Positions 36,031 to 43,682 of a stretch of 64,000 nt of DNA are shown here, in pieces (positions within the stretch are counted from its first letter, which is position 1; each line of letters opens with the position of its first letter). The notes beneath the pieces are model-generated. The model had not been told where the DNA came from and searched no databases. It saw nothing but the letters and a program-made list of their open reading frames with translations. The DNA is from Candidatus Rifleibacterium amylolyticum. Lineage in GTDB: Bacteria > Muiribacteriota > Ozemobacteria > Ozemobacterales > Ozemobacteraceae. The position numbers and the translations under genes were made by a program. The stretch spans positions 1 through 64,000 of the forward strand of contig JAACJG010000005.1 of assembly GCA_009917695.1 (NCBI GenBank), written 5' to 3'.

Positions 36031-37448
36031 TGAGTTCCCCTGGCATACTTCTCGTCTCGCCGCCTCTGCTATGGAACCGCGAGCTGCGGCCCGACATGAA
36101 GCAACCGTTGAATCTTCTCTATCTGGCCAGCTGGCTTAATGCTGCCGGAGTCGAGGCGCAGGTTCTCGATGCCGTCATCGAAGAGCTGAGCCTGCCACAA
36201 ATTTTACAAAAAGTTTCTGAACTGCAACCGAGATTCGTTGGAATCCCATTTTATCAGGCGACCCGCAATACCGCACTCGAACTCTGCGCGGCAATACGTC
36301 GCGAGCAGCCACATATCTGGCTTGTCGCCGGCGGACCACTGGCAACGACATCGGCAGAAAGTCTGCTGAGCTATTCAGAGATAGATTTCTGCGTAATTGG
36401 CGAGGGTGAGATCACCCTTGAAGAGCTCTTAAAAAGCGACATGTCACTTCATCGTCATGAAAAACCAGACTATTCATACCTTGCTAATATTGCCGGGCTG
36501 GCCTTCAGAAACGGCGAGCAAAAAGTTTTTACAGCTGAACGCTCGCCGATTGCCGATCTCGATAAAATTCCCTTTGTCGATTTTAACCTGATCAACATAA
36601 AAAAATACTTCGCGTATCACTCTTCGATAGACATGTCTGACTGGCTTTTTCTCACCACATCTCGCGGCTGTCACGCCCGCTGTGCTTTCTGTGCAACACC
36701 AGTTCTGTGGCCTGGAGGAATGCGTCGGCAATCGGTCGCCAGGCTGCTGGAGGAAATCGCTTTTCAGCGAAAACGCTACCCGACAGCACATTTTGGCTTC
36801 ATGGATGATTCCTTTTTTTCTGACAAAGCCTGGTTAAAAGACTTTTTCGCCGGGATAAGCACAATGAGTGCTAAATACTGTTGTATTGGCCGGGCCGACC
36901 ACCTTACAGAAGAAGATGTTGCCGGTCTGGCTGCGAGCGGCTGTATTTATGTGGCCATCGGAATTGAAACCGGCAACCAGCTGCGACAGAAAAAGCTTAA
37001 GAAATATCTCGATCTTGAACGGGTGAAGGCTTCGGTTAAGTTACTTAAGCATTTCGGCGTTTTCTGCAAAGGCTTTTTCATGATCGGCTTTCCTGATGAA
37101 ACTCCTCAGGAAATGCTTGAGACGATAAATTTTGCCGTCGAGCTCAGCCAGCTTGGAATGGGCGAATGCAGTTTCTTTCCGGTTTCGATTTATCCCGGCA
37201 CCGAGCTGGCAGAGCAGTTTCCAGAAGCCTGCCGCGTATCGAAAGTATACGAATCAGGCGACAGCGTTCAAAATCCTGATGACTTTGCAGAAACCAGAAT
37301 GAAAAGGTATGCCAACATTCCTGATGCCGACATAAATGCATACTTTACGGCAGAGCAAATTCTCAAAATCGTCAGATTCGCATATCATTGTGTAGAGGCT
37401 GGCAGTCAGGCAAGTCCAGCCGATTTGTCTGCCGCCAGCGAGCTTTGA
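36030..37448 (+). CDS. B12-binding-type radical SAM protein 2
   Basis: A 472-residue protein, the same architecture as 33394-34773: a B12-binding-type N-terminal domain (GILLVSPPLLWNREL, WLVAGGPLATT, FCVIGEGEITLEEL) and a radical SAM core with Cys214, Cys218 and Cys221 (RGCHARCAFC). Shared blocks with the first paralogue include RSPIADLDKIPFVDF, FGFMDDSFFSDKAWL, YVAIGIETGNQLRQKK and FPVSIYPGTELAEQFPEA. The two probably act on related or successive substrates together with the middle enzyme. No recognisable ribosomal peptide precursor gene is adjacent. Confidence 0.88.
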   Translation: MSSPGILLVSPPLLWNRELRPDMKQPLNLLYLASWLNAAGVEAQVLDAVIEELSLPQILQKVSELQPRFVGIPFYQATRNTALELCAAIRREQPHIWLVAGGPLATTSAESLLSYSEIDFCVIGEGEITLEELLKSDMSLHRHEKPDYSYLANIAGLAFRNGEQKVFTAERSPIADLDKIPFVDFNLINIKKYFAYHSSIDMSDWLFLTTSRGCHARCAFCATPVLWPGGMRRQSVARLLEEIAFQRKRYPTAHFGFMDDSFFSDKAWLKDFFAGISTMSAKYCCIGRADHLTEEDVAGLAASGCIYVAIGIETGNQLRQKKLKKYLDLERVKASVKLLKHFGVFCKGFFMIGFPDETPQEMLETINFAVELSQLGMGECSFFPVSIYPGTELAEQFPEACRVSKVYESGDSVQNPDDFAETRMKRYANIPDADINAYFTAEQILKIVRFAYHCVEAGSQASPADLSAASEL

Positions 37449-37714
37449 CAGGCGTTACCTTAAACCTGCCTACGCCCCATATTGAGGCTTTAATACTACA
37501 AATTCAACCTTCGGTATACTGCTTACCCGGGCTCTCGGCGGAATTAGGCAGCTCTTACGGCTTCAGCCGTAAGAGATGCGGATGGCTTGCCCTCATTCGC
37601 TACAACTCTCACCAGACGTTAGTATTGTTGTATAGCTATAGCTCTGCGTCAAAGTTGCCTGGTTCGAAGTTTCCGCGCCTGAGAAACCCGCCGGCGCCCT
37701 TAATTTGCAGACGA
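37449..37714. other. Intergenic region with a perfect hairpin
   Basis: No gene is evident. Bases 37552-37575 form a perfect 11-base-pair hairpin (CTCTTACGGCT, TC, AGCCGTAAGAG) about 100 bases after the last radical SAM gene. There is no T-run behind it, so it is a poor intrinsic terminator but may act as an RNA structure or protein site. TATAGCTATA near 37632 is a short palindrome. The region ends at the left boundary of the MITE-like element. Confidence 0.5.
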
Positions 37715-37891
37715 CTAGTGCTTTGTCAAATTTGAACATGTGTTTAAAAACAGTCATTGCGAGGAGCGCAGCGACGAAGCGGTATGCCGAAGGCATAAGC
37801 CAGCTCTGAGCTAATCTCTCTGACCATGAGATTGCTTCGCTTAGCTCGCAATGACAGATAACTCGCAGATTCAATGTTGACAGACGACTAG
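37715..37891. repeat. MITE-like palindromic repeat, copy 2 (complete)
   Basis: The terminal inverted repeats can be aligned. The left end is CTAGTGCTTTGTCAAATTTG; the right end in reverse complement begins CTAGTCGTCTGTCAACATTG. An 11-base direct repeat CAGACGACTAG stands at both edges (37708-37718 and 37881-37891). The interior is the CATTGCGAGGAGCG hairpin shared with copy 1, with about 30 extra bases containing a small ATGCCGAAGGCAT hairpin. No transposase is encoded, so it could move only in trans. Its right end supplies the TAG stop of the kinase gene. Confidence 0.75.
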
Positions 37892-39489
37892 CGGGGCTGA
37901 AGAGGTTGAAAAAAGGGTCTGAGCAGCTGGTCTTTTTCAGCTTTAAGCGCGGTCAGTTCATTCATGACGGCGTCGTGCCCGGCAAGCAACGATGTTTTTT
38001 CGAGGTTCAGGGCTTTGAATGAGGTCATCGCAAGATCGCGCTCGGTTTCCAGTCTTGATTTTATATTGAGAATGATAAAGAACACTGCAATGGCGAAGCC
38101 CATGAATACGAAGCTGACAACCTGCAGGCGGCGTATGCGATTTTTTCTTTCGGCCTGCGCCTGACGAATTCTGGCAAGCACTTCCTGATGCTCAGGGCAG
38201 TCAGGTAGAAGCAAAGACTCACCCAGGTTGAGATCACGCCGGGCAAGCGCGGCGGCGGCAAAACGCAGGCGCGTCTGCAGAACCCCTTTGCGGGCTTCGA
38301 GATTTTCGCTCCAGAGTTTCAGAGCTTCTTCAAACAGCGCGAGGGCACGAGAAAGATCTGAGTAACTGTTGCCCGGCTTTTCGAACTCTACTCGTGCCGA
38401 TCTGGTGAGTCCCAGGCTTTCTGAATGCAGCAGATATTCCTGTACCGCTTTCTGCAGTTCTATAACTGAGGAATAGCGATCGGCCGGGTTTGTCGCCATT
38501 GCCTTACGTGCAATTTCGACGATTTCGTCAGCCTTGTCTACGGGCTGTATGATGTTTCTGGCGGCGGCTTCAAGGCAGGCATAGACATCTTTGCCAGTGT
38601 GCGGAGCCTTGCCTGTCCAGACTTCAAAGAGAGTTGCGCCGAGCAGGTAAATATCTGTTCTTTCATCTACTGAAGCTAAATCACAGCAGGCAACCTCTGG
38701 CGCCATGTAGGCCGGCGTTCCCGCCTGCGTCTGCTCGACACAAGAGCCCTCTTCTTGTTTGAGCGATAAAGCAAGGCCCCAGTCGGTAATGATTATCTCG
38801 CCGAACTCTCCGAGCATGACGTTCTCAGGCTTGAGATCTCGATGAATGACACCACGGCTGTGTGCGTAAGCAATGGCATCACAGGCCCGCAGAAAAATTT
38901 CGAGATTTTCTTTTGGTCGCTTTTGCGAGAAGACTTGATCCCAGCGCTTTCCCGAGATCTTCTGCATGGCGATAAAAAGATCGCCGTTCTGACTGCGACC
39001 CAGATCGAAAATTGGCAAAATGTTCGGGTGATCGAGTCTGCCGGTTATCTGGCCTTCCAGTATAAAGCGCTGGGCGGCATCTTTCTCGGTAAGAAATTCC
39101 TTTTTGAGAAACTTGATAGCGATCTCGCGCCCGATTGACTTCTGCACTCCGGAATAAACAACGCCCATGCCACCTTCGCCCAGCTTTTTCTGTAAACTGA
39201 AGTTGAGCGAAGATAATGTTTCTTCCTCTTTGGCAAACGCAACGCGGTATTCCGGCAGATCTTCGAACCAGCGGGCAAAAGAAGATCTGGCAGCCTTTTC
39301 GTCGTTCTGAACCGAAGTCAGAAGCTTTTCAGCATTGGCAGACGATAAACCTTCTGAAGCAGTCTGCGAAACCGCTCCAGATTGTCTTCTCACCGTCTTG
39401 CCGGCAAAAGAATCGGTTGTTTTCTGTTCTCCCCAGCTGTCTTTTATGTCTGTTTGAGACTGCTTCGGGTTATGTTTACGACGTGCCAT
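37888..39489 (-). CDS. Membrane-anchored Ser/Thr protein kinase (Pkn/Hanks type)
   Basis: A 533-residue protein. The kinase domain (about 96-355) has the Gly loop LGEGGMGVVYSG, the AIKFLKK lysine, HRDLKPENVM, a DWG in place of DFG (ITDWGLAL), and GTPAYMAPE. A soluble helical linker, then one membrane segment (VVSFVFMGFAIAVFFIILNI), follow. The extracytoplasmic part is a short coiled coil (ETERDLAMTSFKALNLEK onward). Kinases of this type sense envelope signals through the outer part; here that part is very short. The TAG stop lies inside the MITE-like repeat (37888-37891), so the sensor region may have been truncated by the insertion. Confidence 0.9.
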   Translation of the reverse strand: MARRKHNPKQSQTDIKDSWGEQKTTDSFAGKTVRRQSGAVSQTASEGLSSANAEKLLTSVQNDEKAARSSFARWFEDLPEYRVAFAKEEETLSSLNFSLQKKLGEGGMGVVYSGVQKSIGREIAIKFLKKEFLTEKDAAQRFILEGQITGRLDHPNILPIFDLGRSQNGDLFIAMQKISGKRWDQVFSQKRPKENLEIFLRACDAIAYAHSRGVIHRDLKPENVMLGEFGEIIITDWGLALSLKQEEGSCVEQTQAGTPAYMAPEVACCDLASVDERTDIYLLGATLFEVWTGKAPHTGKDVYACLEAAARNIIQPVDKADEIVEIARKAMATNPADRYSSVIELQKAVQEYLLHSESLGLTRSARVEFEKPGNSYSDLSRALALFEEALKLWSENLEARKGVLQTRLRFAAAALARRDLNLGESLLLPDCPEHQEVLARIRQAQAERKNRIRRLQVVSFVFMGFAIAVFFIILNIKSRLETERDLAMTSFKALNLEKTSLLAGHDAVMNELTALKAEKDQLLRPFFQPLQPR

Positions 39490-39598
39490 GAGTCTATGCT
39501 ATCGCATTTGCCCGATCATTTCCAGCAAAATGAGCAAACGATCACCGAACTGCTCTTGCAAACCCTGGCTAACAGCGGACCGCACGATTCTGAAGCCT

Positions 39599-40588
39599 TC
39601 AGCGACGACGCGGCGGTCTTTTGTGAGGGCGGGAAAATGGCGGCGAGCGGTGGCGGGTCGGGCGATGAGACCTGTGCGAACGATAGTGTGGCCAGCCCGA
39701 AAACATGCTGAAACGCCAGCGATAATATGAATCATCGACAATGATCACTCTGACCGGCGGCGATGGCAGCTTTTTATAAACGACTGTACCTGGAGACTGC
39801 GGATACAGCGAGGAATCATAACGCCAGGTCGAGCGTTTTTCGAGATCAGAGATCGATACCCAGCCGGAAATCGGCGATGATGAGCCGCCACTGCCCATGT
39901 GCAGAACCATGGCATGTCCGGCGGCGACTTCGATTACCCACAGAGGTTCGTTCGTCTTGAGGCGATGATTATCGACCAACAGATATTTTGAAGTCACACG
40001 ATGAGTGTACGAGTTCTTCTGCACACGTTTTTCGATTTCTTCGGCCTTAGCTATCGAAGCAAAGCTGCCGGCACCGGTCAGCAAAGCGTCGATTGCCTCA
40101 TTGGTTCCAGAGAGAACGTATTGCGCCCTGGCCATGGCAGCACGCGCCGAAGCACGGTTGATACTTCGCTCCTGGTCACGCCAGGCATCGAGATAGTTTT
40201 CGAGCGCATTGAATTTTTTTACATGCAGATCATGCAGCTTACGACCATAAAGACTGTAGCTCGAATACTGATTCGTGGCCTCGACAATACGTCGATCGTG
40301 CTCTGGCCGCAGTCTTCGGGCCTCACGACTGGCATTTTCGTAATTGCCGGCGTTAACCACCTGTTCCAGCTGGCTGATATAATGATAGTCAGCCAATGTA
40401 CAGTCTTTTTCAGTTATAACGCCGGTTTCACCAGAACTCTTAACTGTTGCAGAAAGGGCATTTCCGCACCAGTTGCAAAAATTCGAGTTATCCGGAATTT
40501 ATTTCCCACACTTGTTACAGTACATGGCAAAAGCCGGAACTGCCATGCAAAGCAATAACAGAACCATTACCGGCAACAGCTTTTTCAT
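39599..40588 (-). pseudogene. Secreted zinc-ribbon/SH3-like protein interrupted by an in-frame ochre codon
   Basis: Read from the ATG at 40588 (AAGGAGG upstream) the product starts with a signal peptide (MKKLLPVMVLLLLCMAVPAF) and then MYCNKCGK, the first half of a zinc ribbon. Codon 30 is TAA (40499-40501). The same frame continues IPDNSNFCNWCGN, the second CxxC, and on to the long C-terminal part without any shift. The intact 265-codon remainder can start only at a TTG (40396). It contains a helical coiled region, an SH3-like patch (LKTNEPLWVIEVAAGHAMVL) and a His/Arg/Pro-rich tail. So either the gene is knocked out by one substitution or the stop is bypassed. Confidence 0.8.
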
Positions 40589-40730
40589 GACTGCCTCCTT
40601 ATGAGAAATACCCTCTACTATCAAAATATATCATTATCTTTACATGATAAAAGAGGTTTAACTTTAAGAAGTATTAACCAGTGACGGCATAGCCTGGTTT
40701 CTGCGCCAGCAGAGAAGATAAGAGAGAAGT

Positions 40731-41129
40731 TCAGCGAAAATCGCTGTAACGGGCGCCGCTGATGCTGAGTTCTTCGCTGGCAGAATGGACCAGCAGCCGG
40801 TTCTGGTCGTCTCTGGCAAAAACCCAGTCGAACTTACCGGTAAAGGGATCAGGGTATGCGCGGCGCAGAAAACGATTACCGAGACTGTCGCGCAGCAGTT
40901 CTTCGGGGCCAGACGGCAGGCGGTTGTGACAGCGCTCAAACTTGCTGATCGCCCGCCGGAATTCACCGAGAACAAAACGCAGCTGGTCTTCTTTGCCACG
41001 GCGCACTTCGAGATCGGCACGCGGAATAGCAACTGAAAGGCTGATCGCAAGCAAAAGCACCGAAACAGTGAGAATAAGCAGGGAAACGCCGGCTTTCTCG
41101 CTCAGCCGGCGCGGCTCAAAAGTCGGCAT
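40731..41129 (-). CDS. GspG-like pseudopilin with non-canonical prepilin motif
   Basis: A 132-residue protein with an N-terminal hydrophobic helix after a short basic leader (EPRRLSEKAGVSLLILTV) and a globular part typical of type II secretion pseudopilins (LRFVLGEFRRAISKFERCHNRLP, then YPDPFTGKFDWVFARDD). The usual prepilin peptidase motif G-[FYT]-[ST]-L-x-E is replaced by G-V-S-L-L-I. The +5 Glu is missing, so cleavage or normal assembly is doubtful. It overlaps the end of the upstream GspG-like gene by 14 bases and matches it in the DPFT block, so the two are paralogues. It is last in the pilus-like operon. Confidence 0.8.
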   Translation of the reverse strand: MPTFEPRRLSEKAGVSLLILTVSVLLLAISLSVAIPRADLEVRRGKEDQLRFVLGEFRRAISKFERCHNRLPSGPEELLRDSLGNRFLRRAYPDPFTGKFDWVFARDDQNRLLVHSASEELSISGARYSDFR

Positions 41130-41502
41130 AGCTTATTCCATCGAGATTCTGGCCTTCAGCACCCGACTTGACATCATAAACATCGTTGTTACCAGGCTGT
41201 GAAGGTACAGTCACCCAGGTATCGGTCTTTTCGGTAAAAGGATCGGGCGGAATACTGCGGATGTATCCTTGAGTGACCAGTGTATCAAGGCTCTCCGGCC
41301 ACCTTTCATGATCTTTGTAATAGTCGTTGAGCGTGGTGCGAAAGACGTAGAGGTCTTTTTTCAGCGCGGTTTCTTTGCTGCGCTGAATCGTGCGGCCGTA
41401 CATCGGCACGACGGTAACGTAGAGCAGCCCGATAATAGCTACGACAACGCTCATTTCGATCAAGGTAAAAGCCTGGCGATTACTGCGCAGAGCCCGAATC
41501 AT
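41116..41502 (-). CDS. GspG/type IV pilin-like pseudopilin
   Basis: About 128 residues. The prepilin motif is canonical: RQAFTLIEMSVVVAIIG, with cleavage expected before Phe after an Ala at -1 and Glu at +5. The body (TIQRSKETALKKDLYVFRTTLNDYYKD, then RWPESLDTLVTQGYIRSIPPDPF) is the major pseudopilin GspG pattern, including the DPFT calcium-loop region. The start is ATG 41502 or the adjacent GTG 41505; a GGGGG stretch lies 6-8 bases upstream, overlapping the PilT-like gene's stop. It would be an inner-membrane pseudopilus or pilus subunit. Confidence 0.88.
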   Translation of the reverse strand: MIRALRSNRQAFTLIEMSVVVAIIGLLYVTVVPMYGRTIQRSKETALKKDLYVFRTTLNDYYKDHERWPESLDTLVTQGYIRSIPPDPFTEKTDTWVTVPSQPGNNDVYDVKSGAEGQNLDGISYADF

Positions 41503-41505
41503 CAC

Positions 41506-42546
41506 TTACCCCCTGGTACCCCGGTAGAAATCGAGAAAATTCTCACCGGCAACGCGGTCGAGTTCATTTTTAAGATACAACTTCTGAACCGATTGCGCAA
41601 ACAGCTGACTGCCGGGCCCGGCACTGGCGATATTGGGCTCGATCTGAGAAACTTTGCCCTTCTGAATTATGCTCATCACGGTGCTGTTGATGACCAGAGT
41701 CTCGTGTACCGGCACAATGCGTTTGCCGACCTGATCTGCAATCAGCGCCTGCGACACGACACCCTGCAGGTTTTCGGCGAGCACCTGACAGACAAACTCG
41801 CGGTCATTTTCGGCAAAAGAGAAAATGAACTTTTCGAGTGTATTGACTATGCCGAGTGTCTGCATGCTGAGCACGACGAAATGGCCGCCGGCAACGTATT
41901 CTATGATACTTCTGAATGGAATCTCGTGCTTGAGGTCGCCGATCACCAGCACATCGACATCCATGCGCTTGGCGAAGTTGATGCCCTGATCGATCACGAA
42001 AATATCCTTGCGGAACTGGCGCTGAGAAATGCGGCAGCGCTTCTGCTCGAAATTGAATTCGATCGGATCTTCGATAATGAGAATATGGCGGGAATGGCGC
42101 TGGTTCATGCGTTCGACCATACTGGCAAGCGAAGTCGAAATACCTGAACGGGCCGGGCCGGCCACGATGAAAATGCCCTTTTTCGCATCGAGAAAGGGAA
42201 TCAGTGCTTCGGGAAATTTGATGTCTTCGAGAGTCGGAATACGGCTGTCGATGATCTTGATCAGTGCTACCGGCTTCTGCTGCGAATGAAAAAGGGTCAG
42301 GCGATAGTTACATGGCGGCTTGCCAAAAAAATTGGCCTCAAACGAGCTGGTTTTCTTGAATTTATCAACATCTTCGCTGCTCAGCAGAGCTTTCAGCAGA
42401 TCATCCATGTCGGCTTCCTGAACGGGCGGAAACTCCATGTGCCGCAAAAACTTGTTTTTGCGCATGAGCGGGCGCGAAGAGACCTTGAGATGCAGCTCGG
42501 TGCCACCAGCATTCTTGACGTTTTCGATGAGTCGCTTGATATCCAT
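41506..42546 (-). CDS. Degenerate PilT-like ATPase paralogue A
   Basis: A 346-residue protein co-linear with PilT, including the N-terminal PAS-like domain and the RecA-like core. Its P-loop reads GPARSGIST (130-138) with Ile136 where the essential Walker A Lys should be. Walker B reads DVLVIGD with Asp204 instead of Glu, and the HIS-box region is LSMQTLGIVNTLEK in place of the usual STLHT form. It should not hydrolyse ATP on its own. It may act as a structural or regulatory subunit, in the way PilU assists PilT. It is preceded by AAGGAGGG and lies 11 bases after paralogue B. Confidence 0.85.
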   Translation of the reverse strand: MDIKRLIENVKNAGGTELHLKVSSRPLMRKNKFLRHMEFPPVQEADMDDLLKALLSSEDVDKFKKTSSFEANFFGKPPCNYRLTLFHSQQKPVALIKIIDSRIPTLEDIKFPEALIPFLDAKKGIFIVAGPARSGISTSLASMVERMNQRHSRHILIIEDPIEFNFEQKRCRISQRQFRKDIFVIDQGINFAKRMDVDVLVIGDLKHEIPFRSIIEYVAGGHFVVLSMQTLGIVNTLEKFIFSFAENDREFVCQVLAENLQGVVSQALIADQVGKRIVPVHETLVINSTVMSIIQKGKVSQIEPNIASAGPGSQLFAQSVQKLYLKNELDRVAGENFLDFYRGTRG

Positions 42547-42557
42547 GACTGCCCTCC

Positions 42558-43613
42558 TTATGCCTGGCTGGCCGAAATGCGCGCCTTGTCTATCGCATAC
42601 TCGGCGGCGCTCTTCTGGCTGACAACGCGCTTGCGCACAAGGTTAGCAAGCTGGGAATCGAAAGTTTTCATACCGGCGATTTCGCCCTGGCTCTGGAGAG
42701 ACCTGAACATTGCCATGTTGTTATTGCGAATCAATGCCTTCATCTGTGGTGTATTGATGAGAATGTCAAATATGGCGATGCGCCCGTTCTGGTCTTCTCG
42801 GGTCACCAGACGCTGGCTGATAATCATTTTAAGCTGAGAAGCGATTCGTGCCCGCAGCGCTTCACGGCTGGCGTGTTCGCGGCAACTGATAAGGCGATCG
42901 ACGATCTGCTGACAGTCGCCGCCTTCGGTTGAGCCAATAACCATACAACCGGATTCACAAAGGGTCAGGGCCTGATCCATGGCATCGGGGTAGTTGATAG
43001 AGTCAGACACGACAACATCGGGATCGACGCGATAGGCTTCGCACAGGCCATTGTAGAAGTTGCTGATATCGACTGGAATACTGCGCTGAATGAACGCGCT
43101 TTTATCGTCTTTGAACACGTATTCAACCGGATTTTCAATCGTGAAAATGCTTTTTTCGAAATGACGGTTGATAAAATTGAGCAGAGCTGCGATGGTCGAG
43201 GTTTTGCCTTCACCAGACGGACTGCCGACCAGAATCATTCCTGATGGCTGTGCGATTATCTTGCGCACTCCTTCGCCAAAACCGAGGTCTTCGAGTTCAA
43301 AAAATTTCTCACTGATAAAACGTATGGCAATGGCAAACTTGCCTTTATCGAGAAAAACCGAAAAACGCAGGCGCCCCACTCCGGCAACTTCTTCGGCATA
43401 AGTTACCTGGCGCTGCCGTCCGAGAATCTCGCGAGCCTTGGGTGTGCTGGTTTCGAGAATGATTTTTTTGATCTGGTCTTCATTGAGCATTATGCCTTCG
43501 AGTTTTTCAATAGCGCCGTGCAAACGATAAAAAATCGGCTGGTCAGGAAAAAAATGCAGGTCAGAAGCGCCTTTAACCTTGACCATCTGGCAAATTTTCA
43601 ACAATTCCGTCAT
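42558..43613 (-). CDS. Partly degenerate PilT-like ATPase paralogue B
   Basis: A 351-residue PilT co-linear protein starting MTELLKICQMVKVKGASDLHF. Walker A is intact (GSPSGEGKT, 130-138), but Walker B reads DPDVVVSD with Asp204 where PilT has the catalytic Glu. The following conserved GEMRD block is lost (SDSINYPD), and the HIS box is GSTEGGDCQQI. It could bind ATP with poor turnover. An AGAGG ribosome site precedes it. It sits between paralogue A and the HEAT/TPR gene. Confidence 0.85.
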   Translation of the reverse strand: MTELLKICQMVKVKGASDLHFFPDQPIFYRLHGAIEKLEGIMLNEDQIKKIILETSTPKAREILGRQRQVTYAEEVAGVGRLRFSVFLDKGKFAIAIRFISEKFFELEDLGFGEGVRKIIAQPSGMILVGSPSGEGKTSTIAALLNFINRHFEKSIFTIENPVEYVFKDDKSAFIQRSIPVDISNFYNGLCEAYRVDPDVVVSDSINYPDAMDQALTLCESGCMVIGSTEGGDCQQIVDRLISCREHASREALRARIASQLKMIISQRLVTREDQNGRIAIFDILINTPQMKALIRNNNMAMFRSLQSQGEIAGMKTFDSQLANLVRKRVVSQKSAAEYAIDKARISASQA

Positions 43614-43682
43614 TATTCAGACCTCTTTAAAAGATATTTGCTGTTTAATCGGCAGGTTTTCATGATTTGTTCACGAAGCGTA

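Noticed and set aside
37552-37575. The perfect hairpin as an intrinsic terminator of the radical SAM operon.
   Set aside because: There is no T-run after the stem, so it was kept only as an inverted repeat of unknown role.
37660-37690. A possible tRNA because of a GGTTCGAAG-type T-loop-like string.
   Set aside because: No acceptor stem, anticodon arm or CCA-compatible end could be assembled around it.
37593-37874. A minus-strand open frame across the MITE-like element.
   Set aside because: Its sequence comes from the hairpin repeat itself and has no credible start or conserved content.
39480-39510. A leaderless promoter for the Ser/Thr kinase (TAGCAT 6 bases before ATG).
   Set aside because: The -10 has two mismatches and no -35 at an acceptable distance, so it is mentioned only as a weak parallel.
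39382-39730. Plus-strand open frames opposite the kinase start and zinc-ribbon gene end.
   Set aside because: They are antisense shadows with no ribosome site and no family-like sequence.
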